From Chloroflexota bacterium (GTDB lineage Bacteria > Chloroflexota > Chloroflexia > Chloroflexales > Kallotenuaceae), in assembly GCA_019240175.1 (NCBI GenBank), contig JAFAYS010001044.1, forward strand, positions 1-5,995: DNA of 5,995 bases. The letters are read 5' to 3'. How positions within the stretch are numbered: position 1 is the stretch's first letter; each line of letters begins with the position of its first letter. This document shows, piece after piece, positions 1-4,912 of this stretch. The notes under the pieces were generated by a model that ran no database searches, had not been told where the DNA came from, and worked only from the letters and a program-made list of their open reading frames with translations. The position numbers and the translations under genes were made by a program.

Positions 1-148
1 CGAACGACCAGAAGGCCTGTCCGCCCAGGCTTTGCTCGGGCTCCTGATCCACGACGATCACGCGTTTGCCGGCGTCGGCAATCTCGGCGGCGGCTACCAG
101 CCCGGCTAGCCCGGCTCCGACGATCAGAACATCTGCATCATTGCTCAT
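1..148 (-). CDS. FAD-binding dehydrogenase (KstD-like flavoprotein), N-terminal part only
   Basis: The first 49 residues are visible; the rest lies beyond the left edge. They form a classic Rossmann beta-alpha-beta FAD-binding fold: beta strand VLIVGAG with the dinucleotide motif G11-A-G13-L-A-G16, a helix rich in alanine, and a second strand (VIVVD) ending in Asp34, the acidic residue that normally binds the adenosine ribose of FAD. The stretch LGGQAFWSF at residues 41-49 is, as I recall it, typical of the 'putative FAD-binding dehydrogenase' group related to 3-ketosteroid delta-1-dehydrogenase and fumarate reductase flavoproteins. These are cytoplasmic oxidoreductases that desaturate or reduce substrates via bound FAD; the substrate cannot be told from this fragment. 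The ATG at 146-148 is chosen because AAAGGAAG lies a few bases upstream (about 153-160). The gene follows the epimerase-like gene on the same strand after a 51-bp gap, so read-through from it is possible. Confidence 0.85.
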   Translation of the reverse strand, partial: MSNDADVLIVGAGLAGLVAAAEIADAGKRVIVVDQEPEQSLGGQAFWSF

Positions 149-152
149 CGAT

Positions 153-160
153 CTTCCTTT
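153..160 (-). promoter_or_regulatory. Ribosome binding site of the FAD-binding dehydrogenase
   Basis: Read on the minus strand the sequence is AAAGGAAG, four bases before the ATG at 148. It fixes the start of the dehydrogenase gene. Confidence 0.6.
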
Positions 161-183
161 GCGCGAGTTAGATGTATGCTGAT

Positions 184-203
184 GCTATCTTAGCGCATCT
201 TAG
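184..203. repeat. Short tandem repeat, 10-bp period, over the stop codon of the epimerase-like gene
   Basis: ATCTTAG occurs at 187-193 and again at 197-203, exactly one 10-bp period apart. The second copy includes the TAA stop (200-202, minus strand) of the epimerase-like gene. On the minus strand the two copies read TAAGAT, which resembles a weak -10 box for the downstream dehydrogenase, but no -35 is visible. It could be chance. Confidence 0.35.
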
Positions 204-1087
204 GGATCGAGCGCGACGATCTCGGCCAGCGTGGTCTGCCATTGGTGCATCGCCTGAAAGCCAAGCTGCTGCTCGATACGCTCGTTGCTGTAGCGCCAGC
301 TCTGGGCATAGAACAGCTTGTTCGGCAGCTCGTCGTCGCTGATCGCGGCCAGGTCTCGATGTACGATCGGGCTGCTGCTCCCGGCCAGGTGGATCAAGGC
401 AGTGTACAGCTCGTGCCAGCCGAAGTGGTCGTTGATAATGTTGGCCGCGCCCCCCAGCGGACGATCCAGGCATTCGGCGGCGGCCCAGGCCAGCTCGCGC
501 GTATCGACCCAGGCATCGCCGAACTGCGACCACTCCTCGGCGGTTGCGCCCGGCAGAATAACGGGCTGGCCCTGCTTGATCCGGGCGCTGATCAGTCGCT
601 CCCGGCAGCGCGGATGCGGGCCCCAGATATGCGGCGGTCGCAGGATGCTGAAATGATAGCGGCCTTTGATAGCGGCGGCTTGCAGCATGGCCTCGCAGCG
701 GACTTTGCCCGCGCCATACGCCGAGTACGGATGCAGCGGCGTGTTCTCGGTGATTGGCCGATCCGTGGCGTAGCCGTACACATCCACGCTGCTGATGAAG
801 ACAAACGGCCCGGATTCCCAGGCGTCCAGCAGCGTCTCCATGGCGGCGATGTCGATTTCGGGCCTCCCGTCGGCGCGCGCGACGTGGATAATCCCGCTCG
901 TGCCCGCGACGGCGCGGCGCAGGCTTTCGGCATCGGCAAGATCGCCCGGCACGATTTCGACGCCCAGCGCCCGCCCGATCTCCGCCGACTCGTGCCGCGC
1001 CAGCACGCGAACCCGGCACCCACGCCGCTGTAGCTCACGCACAACAAAGCTGCCGGCCATGCCCGTTCCACCAGTGACAAGAATCAT
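200..1087 (-). CDS. NAD(P)-dependent epimerase/dehydratase family protein (extended SDR)
   Basis: A complete 295-residue cytoplasmic oxidoreductase of the extended short-chain dehydrogenase type, the fold used by sugar-nucleotide epimerases, dehydratases and related reductases. The N-terminus has the cofactor-binding glycine motif TGGTGMAG (G6xxG9xxG12). GDL at 48-50 follows, then a strand with FISS (97-100) and the catalytic YGAGK at Tyr124-Lys128. LRPPHIWGP (149-157) matches the 'RP..v.GP' segment of the family. The C-terminal half, which sets substrate choice, is not diagnostic, so the substrate is unknown; sugar nucleotide or another hydroxyl/keto compound are both possible. The frame stays open further upstream to an ATG at 1318, but the start at 1087 is preferred because the glycine motif must sit at the extreme N-terminus and because AGGAG sits seven bases before it. 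It is followed by the dehydrogenase gene on the same strand. Confidence 0.88.
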   Translation of the reverse strand: MILVTGGTGMAGSFVVRELQRRGCRVRVLARHESAEIGRALGVEIVPGDLADAESLRRAVAGTSGIIHVARADGRPEIDIAAMETLLDAWESGPFVFISSVDVYGYATDRPITENTPLHPYSAYGAGKVRCEAMLQAAAIKGRYHFSILRPPHIWGPHPRCRERLISARIKQGQPVILPGATAEEWSQFGDAWVDTRELAWAAAECLDRPLGGAANIINDHFGWHELYTALIHLAGSSSPIVHRDLAAISDDELPNKLFYAQSWRYSNERIEQQLGFQAMHQWQTTLAEIVALDP

Positions 1088-1103
1088 AATGCTGCTCCTG
1101 TTA
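1088..1103 (-). promoter_or_regulatory. Ribosome binding site deciding the start of the epimerase-like gene
   Basis: On the minus strand the text before the ATG is acAGGAGcagcatt, an AGGAG core with seven bases to the start codon. This supports the ATG at 1087 over the in-frame ATG at 1318. Confidence 0.65.
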
Positions 1104-1136
1104 GAAGGATGCTGCCGTAAGCGTTCGTTTATTGCC

Positions 1137-1145
1137 ATCGTAGCA
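1137..1145 (-). promoter_or_regulatory. Candidate extended -10 promoter of the epimerase-like gene
   Basis: Minus-strand TGCTACGAT is an extended -10 element (TGn followed by TACGAT). Transcription would begin near 1130, giving a leader of roughly 40 nt before the ATG at 1087. No good -35 hexamer lies 16-18 bp upstream, which an extended -10 can tolerate. The same TGCTA core is found before two other genes in the window. Confidence 0.4.
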
Positions 1146-1225
1146 GAAATTTCGGTGCCGCACTCATCTAATCCTGGCGTTGCTCGTTCTACGATCTTTC
1201 TTTCCCTTATATGCTCATATCTCGA

Positions 1226-1254
1226 TTGACAGATGTATGAGGAGTCGGTACAAT
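1226..1254 (+). promoter_or_regulatory. Near-consensus sigma-70-type promoter for the M6 protease gene
   Basis: TTGACA at 1226-1231 is a perfect -35 hexamer. TACAAT at 1249-1254 is a -10 hexamer differing from TATAAT at one base. The spacer is exactly 17 bp, the optimum. Transcription should begin near 1261 and run right into the M6 protease gene, whose GTG is at 1526, leaving an unusually long leader. No other gene lies between, so the protease is the natural target unless the leader encodes a small RNA or peptide. Confidence 0.75.
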
Positions 1255-1278
1255 ACGCGCCATCAAGCGGAAGCGAGA

Positions 1279-1292
1279 CTACAATCTTGTAG
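1279..1292. promoter_or_regulatory. Perfect dyad, candidate operator downstream of the protease promoter
   Basis: CTACAA-TC-TTGTAG is a perfect 6-bp inverted repeat with a 2-bp centre. It lies about 20 bp downstream of the predicted transcription start of the protease gene, a position where a bound dimeric repressor would block elongation or initiation. The AT-rich half-sites in a GC-rich genome favour a protein-binding site over chance. No regulator is encoded in the window. Confidence 0.45.
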
Positions 1293-1514
1293 AACGACAC
1301 ATACAGCTTTCCACTCACCTTTTCCTTTCACCTTAACCGAATGTTACACATACGCAGTCGTCGGCTGCAGCGATGGTTGGCGATCTGGGCACTTTTGCCG
1401 GGTCAGGTGTTCGTGTGCTGATTCCAAACCAGGCGGCGATGTTTCCCGAGGCTTGGCACCTGGTTGTTCAACGTTCGATCGATTCCCCCTAGGGTATCCT
1501 GTTTGTCTGCTCCC

Positions 1515-1519
1515 AGGAG
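1515..1519 (+). promoter_or_regulatory. Ribosome binding site deciding the GTG start of the M6 protease
   Basis: AGGAG with six bases to the GTG at 1526 (AGGAGaatttt then GTG). It establishes the non-ATG start, which also gives a complete signal peptide beginning MKK. The site overlaps a CCAGG that can pair with upstream CCTG-containing segments. Confidence 0.75.
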
Positions 1520-1525
1520 AATTTT

Positions 1526-3316
1526 GTGAAGAAGCTTTTGGCACTGTTGTTCACGTTCGCCATGGCGATTAGCCTCCTAACGCCCGTCGCTTCGGCGGCA
1601 CCCGCAGCCGTCGAAGTGGCGGAGCAAGCCGATCGCCAGGGCGATGAGCTGCCCGATGCGCTTAATGACGAGCAGCGCGAGCTGCGCCAGCAGGGCCTGG
1701 CAAAAGTATTGAAGGGTCAGGCGCAGGCCAAGGGCAACAATAAAGTTGTCGAGGTTGCTAAGGGCCAGTATGTCGAGCTGGCGCGCGAGGGCGAAGATTT
1801 GATCTGGACGGTGCTCGGACAGTTCAGCGATCTGCCGCACAACCAGATTCCCCGGCCCAATCGCGCCGTCAATAACACGACGATCTGGACCGAAGATTTC
1901 AGCCAGCAGCACTATGACCAGTTGCTCTACTCGGATGCGCCGGGCGTGAACTCGGTGCGCAACTTCTACAAAGAGCTTTCCTCCAACCGCTATGCGGTGG
2001 GCGGCGCGGTCACCGACTGGATTTCGGTGCCTGGTGCCGGTGCGAGCTACGGCACGACCGATCAGCAGGCCTGGCTGTTTGTGCGTGATAGCGTCAACGG
2101 CTGGTATAACCAGCAGCTCGCGGCGGGCAAGACCGCTGTCGAGATCGATCAGTATCTGGCGCAGTTTGACGTGTGGGATCGCAACGACTTCGACCGTGAC
2201 GGCAACTTCGACGAGCCGGACGGCTATATCGATCACTTCCAGGCCGTGCACTCAGGCCAGGGCGAAGAGGTTGGTGGCGGCGTGCTGGGCGCGGCGGCGA
2301 TCTGGAGCCATCGCTGGACGGTGCAGCTGGTGCGCAACGGCCAGGGCGGCCCAATGCTGACCGACGGTCGGCAGGTGCGCCAGGGCGGCACGCAGGTCGG
2401 ACAGTCGCGGTTCTGGATTCGCGATTACACGGTTGAGCCCGAGAATGGCGGCGTGGGCGTGTTCGCGCATGAGTTCGGCCACGATCTTGGCCTGCCGGAT
2501 CTGTACAACACCGCCGGCACCTGCGGCTCTGCCTGTGAGAACGCGAGCGCCTTCTGGACGCTGATGTCGAGCGGCTCGTACGGCAGCGACGGCACCGAGG
2601 ACATCGGCACGCGGCCTATGCACATGGGTGCCTGGGAAAAGCTTCAGCTCGGCTGGCTCAACTATGAGACTGCGGCTGCCGGCCAGAAGTCGGAGCACAA
2701 GCTTGGCTCGTCGGCGTTCAACACCAAGCAGGCGCAGGCGCTGGTCGTGGTGCTGCCCGACAAGGAGGTGACAGGTGCCAATGGCGTGGTGCAAAGCTAC
2801 TTCAACGCCTACATTGCCGAGTTCCGCCAGTACCGTGGCTACGACGCAAGCTTGCAGACCGGCCCGTATAACTTCGGCTTCCTGGATAATCCCGCCTTGC
2901 AGGATAAGGTCGAGCATTTCCCGTATCAGGATGGCCTGCTGGTCAGCTACTGGGATCAGTCGCAGCGCAACAACAACGTGAGCCAGCATCCCGGCAGCGG
3001 CTTGATCCTGCCGATCGATGCGCATCCGCAGCCGCTGCTGCGCGCCGACGGTGGCCTGTGGCGCAACCGTGTGCAGGCGTATGACTCGACCTTTAGCCAG
3101 GACGCGACTGACCAGATCACGCTGCACTTCAACAGCCAGCCGACCACCCATGGCGGTCTCCCGGCGGTGCCGGTGTTCGACGACACAAATCTGTACTGGA
3201 GCGAGGCGAACCCGTACGGCAGCGTGAAGCACCCCAACACGGGCACCAGCATCGCGATCCAGTCGGTGAGCGCGCAGAATACCTTCATGCAGGTGCAGGT
3301 CCGCCCGTCGAAATAA
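1526..3316 (+). CDS. Secreted M6 family zinc metalloprotease (immune inhibitor A-like)
   Basis: A complete 596-residue protein that would hydrolyse extracellular proteins. Residues 1-24 are a Sec signal peptide: MKK, a hydrophobic core (LLALLFTFAMAISLL) and an AxA-type site, ASA, at 22-24. Residues 25 to about 110 are charged and glutamine-rich, as expected of a propeptide. The catalytic domain holds the zinc signature HEFGHDLGLPD: His315, Glu316 (catalytic), His319 and Asp325 as third ligand, followed by LY. FWTLMSSGSY (343-352) is the Met-turn. An EF-hand-like calcium loop, DFDRDGNFDE (221-230), leads into DGYIDHFQAVHSGQGEE and AIWSHRW (258-264), both hallmarks of the M6 family. Cys333 and Cys337 may form a local disulfide. 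Bacillus InhA is about 800 residues with extra C-terminal domains; this is a compact version without an obvious PKD or MAM-like tail. Nearest upstream signals are a strong promoter and a long leader; a hairpin terminator follows. Confidence 0.93.
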   Translation: MKKLLALLFTFAMAISLLTPVASAAPAAVEVAEQADRQGDELPDALNDEQRELRQQGLAKVLKGQAQAKGNNKVVEVAKGQYVELAREGEDLIWTVLGQFSDLPHNQIPRPNRAVNNTTIWTEDFSQQHYDQLLYSDAPGVNSVRNFYKELSSNRYAVGGAVTDWISVPGAGASYGTTDQQAWLFVRDSVNGWYNQQLAAGKTAVEIDQYLAQFDVWDRNDFDRDGNFDEPDGYIDHFQAVHSGQGEEVGGGVLGAAAIWSHRWTVQLVRNGQGGPMLTDGRQVRQGGTQVGQSRFWIRDYTVEPENGGVGVFAHEFGHDLGLPDLYNTAGTCGSACENASAFWTLMSSGSYGSDGTEDIGTRPMHMGAWEKLQLGWLNYETAAAGQKSEHKLGSSAFNTKQAQALVVVLPDKEVTGANGVVQSYFNAYIAEFRQYRGYDASLQTGPYNFGFLDNPALQDKVEHFPYQDGLLVSYWDQSQRNNNVSQHPGSGLILPIDAHPQPLLRADGGLWRNRVQAYDSTFSQDATDQITLHFNSQPTTHGGLPAVPVFDDTNLYWSEANPYGSVKHPNTGTSIAIQSVSAQNTFMQVQVRPSK

Positions 3317-3416
3317 TGGCGCGTCTGTATCGTTCCGCGCGATCTCGCTGAAAGGTGAGCTGTCGCTGCATCGACATCACACAAGCGAGGTTGCGGAGCG
3401 TATCCGAAACGATCAA

Positions 3417-3448
3417 AAAGCGGAGTCGAGGTATCTCGACTCCGCTTT
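3417..3448. terminator. Bidirectional intrinsic terminator between the protease and the FabG-like gene
   Basis: A perfect 14-bp stem (AAAGCGGAGTCGAG at 3417-3430, CTCGACTCCGCTTT at 3435-3448) with a GTAT loop. On the minus strand the stem runs into CTTTTTGATC, a good U-tract for ending the FabG-like gene, whose stop is at 3507. On the plus strand the U-run is only three bases, so it should end the protease transcript less sharply. It lies about 100 bp past the protease stop. The rest of 3317-3506 shows nothing else I can support. Confidence 0.85.
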
Positions 3449-3506
3449 GCTGTGGGTGAAGTATCAACCACAGTACCTGATGATAGACAGCCAGCACGTA
3501 CACCCG

Positions 3507-4262
3507 CTAACGCAGATACGACGCGCCGTTGAGATCGAGCACCGCGCCGGTCATCCACTCAGCGCCGGGAGCGGCCAGGAAGCGCACAACATGCGCTACC
3601 TCCTCGGGTCGTGCGACGCGGTTGAGCGGGCTTTGGGCGCGGATCGCCTCGCCACGTGGGCCTGCCAGATCCTCTGTGGCCATGCCGCCCTCCACAAAGC
3701 CCGGCGCAACTGCCATGACATAAATCTTGTGCGGCGCGAGCTCCTGCGCCAGCGATTGCGACAGCGCGTGCAGGCCGGCTTTGCTCGCGCCGTAGCTGGT
3801 CATGCGTGGCTCGCCACGGTACGCCCCGCGCGATCCGACGTTGATGATCCGCCCTCCGCCCTGCTGCATCATCTGTCGCGCCGCGCAGTAGCAGGCGTTC
3901 GCCGCGCCCAGCAGATTAACGCTGACCACGCGCTCGAACGCGGTTTGCCACTCGCTGTAGCTCACACGATCGATCGCGTGCTCGACATACATTGCCGCGT
4001 TGTTGACCAGAATATCCAGCCGGCCCCAGGCCTCTACCGCCTCGTCGACCATGCTGCTGATATCGTGGGGCTGCGCCAGATTCGCCTTGATCAGCAGATG
4101 CCCCTCGCCCGGCAGCGAGTCGCGCAGCTGCTCTGCCGCCGCCTGCCCGCTGTGATAGTGGATTGCGACTCGTGCTCCGGCCTCCGCCAGCGCTTGTGCG
4201 ATCGCCTGCCCGATACTGCCCGAAGCGCCGGTGATCAGCGCTGTATGATCTGCCAGTTGCAT
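3507..4262 (-). CDS. Short-chain dehydrogenase/reductase, FabG-like (3-oxoacyl-ACP reductase family)
   Basis: A complete 251-residue classical SDR, a soluble NAD(P)H-dependent oxidoreductase of the usual family length. Motifs in order: cofactor-binding TGASGSIG (11-18), NNAA (87-90), the helix-4 Asn116 in VNLLG, catalytic Ser144 in NVGS, the YGASK pair Tyr157/Lys161, and PG at 187-188. The C-terminal region (RPEEVAHVVRFLA, then MTGAVLDLNG) is typical of FabG and its many paralogues. Nothing in the neighbourhood (no acyl carrier protein or other fatty-acid genes) supports a role in core fatty acid synthesis, so the substrate is open and the name FabG is a family resemblance only. The frame extends to an ATG at 4307, but the ATG at 4262 is chosen because AAAGGA sits six bases upstream and the cofactor motif then falls at its normal place. 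It is divergent from the DUF3830 gene. Confidence 0.9.
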   Translation of the reverse strand: MQLADHTALITGASGSIGQAIAQALAEAGARVAIHYHSGQAAAEQLRDSLPGEGHLLIKANLAQPHDISSMVDEAVEAWGRLDILVNNAAMYVEHAIDRVSYSEWQTAFERVVSVNLLGAANACYCAARQMMQQGGGRIINVGSRGAYRGEPRMTSYGASKAGLHALSQSLAQELAPHKIYVMAVAPGFVEGGMATEDLAGPRGEAIRAQSPLNRVARPEEVAHVVRFLAAPGAEWMTGAVLDLNGASYLR

Positions 4263-4268
4263 ATGATG

Positions 4269-4274
4269 TCCTTT
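4269..4274 (-). promoter_or_regulatory. Ribosome binding site deciding the start of the FabG-like gene
   Basis: Minus-strand AAAGGA, with six bases (catcat) to the ATG at 4262. It lies inside the longer open frame from 4307 and so argues for the shorter protein. Confidence 0.65.
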
Positions 4275-4287
4275 GTGTAACGGGCGC

Positions 4288-4296
4288 ATGGTAGCA
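4288..4296 (-). promoter_or_regulatory. Candidate extended -10 promoter of the FabG-like gene
   Basis: Minus-strand TGCTACCAT is an extended -10 element. It would start transcription near 4281, about 19 nt before the ATG at 4262. If real, it also rules out translation from the upstream ATG at 4307. No clear -35 is seen. Confidence 0.4.
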
Positions 4297-4374
4297 CAGC
4301 TACGCAAAAGGAGATTGCCGCCGGCGGGCTGCTAAAGTCTGCTCAGCGCATCCGCTCAAGGAACATCTGCTCTC

Positions 4375-4383
4375 TGCTAGAAT
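4375..4383 (+). promoter_or_regulatory. Candidate extended -10 promoter of the DUF3830 gene
   Basis: TGCTAGAAT is an extended -10 with TAGAAT, one to two bases off the consensus. Transcription would start near 4390, about 33 nt before the GTG at 4423. No convincing -35 is present at the right distance. It lies in the 160-bp region shared with the divergent FabG-like gene. Confidence 0.45.
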
Positions 4384-4405
4384 AAGACGGAGGTTTCTAA
4401 GTTGT

Positions 4406-4413
4406 AGAGAGGA
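4406..4413 (+). promoter_or_regulatory. Ribosome binding site of the DUF3830 gene
   Basis: AGAGAGGA, with nine bases to the GTG start at 4423. It supports the non-ATG start; the first in-frame ATG codes for residue 18, which would remove the first beta strand. Confidence 0.55.
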
Positions 4414-4422
4414 CTTAATCTC

Positions 4423-4839
4423 GTGCAAACATTGCTCCGCATAACCGCAGGACCGTTCCAGTTTACGGCGCGTATGGAAGACGAGGCCGCGCCGCGCACC
4501 TGCGCCGCCTTTCGGGCGTTGCTGCCGTATCGTCAGAAGCTGATTCACGCGCGCTGGAGCGGCGAGGCGTGCTGGATTCCCCTTGGCGATTTCGATCTGG
4601 GCGTGGACTATGAAAATCACACCAGCCATCCATCGCGCGGCGATATTCTTTTCTATCCCGGCGGCCTCAGCGAGACCGAGATCTTGTTTCCCTACGGCAG
4701 CGCGCGCTTTGCCTCCAAAGTCGGGCAGCTGGCCGGCAATCATTTTCTGACGATCGTCGAGGGCGGCGAGCAGCTGTATGAGCTGGGACGGCTGGTGCTC
4801 TGGCAGGGCGCGCAGGATATTGTTTTCGAGGCGCTGTAA
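4423..4839 (+). CDS. DUF3830 family protein (cyclophilin-like fold)
   Basis: A complete 138-residue soluble protein with no signal peptide or membrane segment. I assign it to DUF3830 from the pattern: an N-terminal strand and a 'D.APRTCAAF..LLP' helix (20-35), then HARWSGEACWIPL (42-54), SRGDILFYPGG (71-81), SETEILFPYG (83-92) and FASKVGQLAGNHFLTIVEG (96-114). This family has a cyclophilin-like beta-barrel fold. Its biochemical role is unknown, and peptidyl-prolyl isomerase activity should not be assumed. The acidic and aromatic residues conserved across the family suggest a small-molecule binding pocket, which is inference. The gene starts with GTG, stands alone between two minus-strand genes and ends just before a strong hairpin. 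Confidence 0.8.
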   Translation: MQTLLRITAGPFQFTARMEDEAAPRTCAAFRALLPYRQKLIHARWSGEACWIPLGDFDLGVDYENHTSHPSRGDILFYPGGLSETEILFPYGSARFASKVGQLAGNHFLTIVEGGEQLYELGRLVLWQGAQDIVFEAL

Positions 4840-4857
4840 CAGGGTACATGCGATTCG

Positions 4858-4890
4858 ACGGCAGGCATCGCGACCAATGATGCCTGCCGT
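4858..4890. terminator. Hairpin between convergent genes, probable terminator without U-tract
   Basis: A perfect 12-bp stem (ACGGCAGGCATC at 4858-4869, GATGCCTGCCGT at 4879-4890) with a 9-nt loop. It sits between the stop of the DUF3830 gene (4839) and the stop of the minus-strand secreted-protein gene (4913), so it can serve both. Neither side has a run of T after the stem, so it may be a non-canonical terminator or an RNA 3'-end stabiliser. Nothing else is visible in 4840-4912. Confidence 0.6.
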
Positions 4891-4912
4891 GCCGGCGACG
4901 ATCAATTAGCGC

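Larger units (their letters stand above)
1255..1525 (+). promoter_or_regulatory. Long 5' leader (about 265 nt) of the M6 protease gene
   Basis: This stretch between the promoter and the protease start has no supported gene. It holds a dyad at 1279-1292 and an inverted repeat AACCAGG (1427-1433) / CCTGGTT (1459-1465). It also holds several short palindromes close together (AACGTT 1470-1475, TCGATCGA 1475-1482, CCCTAGGG 1487-1494) and the ribosome binding site near 1515-1519. Two short overlapping open frames (26 codons from 1341 and 39 codons from 1373) lack ribosome binding sites and are not called as genes. I recognise no known riboswitch class by eye. A leader of this length before a secreted protease suggests post-transcriptional control, but that is inference. 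Confidence 0.45.

Noticed and set aside
242..1033. Long plus-strand open frame opposite the epimerase-like gene
   Set aside because: It is antisense to a gene with clear SDR motifs and shows no recognisable domain; long empty antisense frames are expected in GC-rich coding DNA.
170..1239. Nine-base repeat AGATGTATG at 170-178 and 1231-1239, both in intergenic DNA
   Set aside because: A single 9-bp match in a window of this size is expected by chance, and the two copies are differently placed relative to genes.
1088..1318. N-terminal extension of the epimerase-like protein to the ATG at 1318
   Set aside because: The Rossmann motif begins at the ATG at 1087, which has an AGGAG site; the extra 77 residues would read through the promoter region.
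1453..1468. Sigma-54-like promoter (TTGGCACC ... TTGTT)
   Set aside because: The spacing between the GG and the second element is one base short and the essential GC of the -12 element is GT.
2252..3232. Long minus-strand open frame opposite the M6 protease gene
   Set aside because: It lies entirely within a well-supported protease gene, has no ribosome binding site that stands out and has no recognisable motif.
4300..4905. Minus-strand open frame covering the DUF3830 gene
   Set aside because: It overlaps the DUF3830 gene and both adjacent regulatory regions, including the 4858-4890 hairpin, and has no family features.
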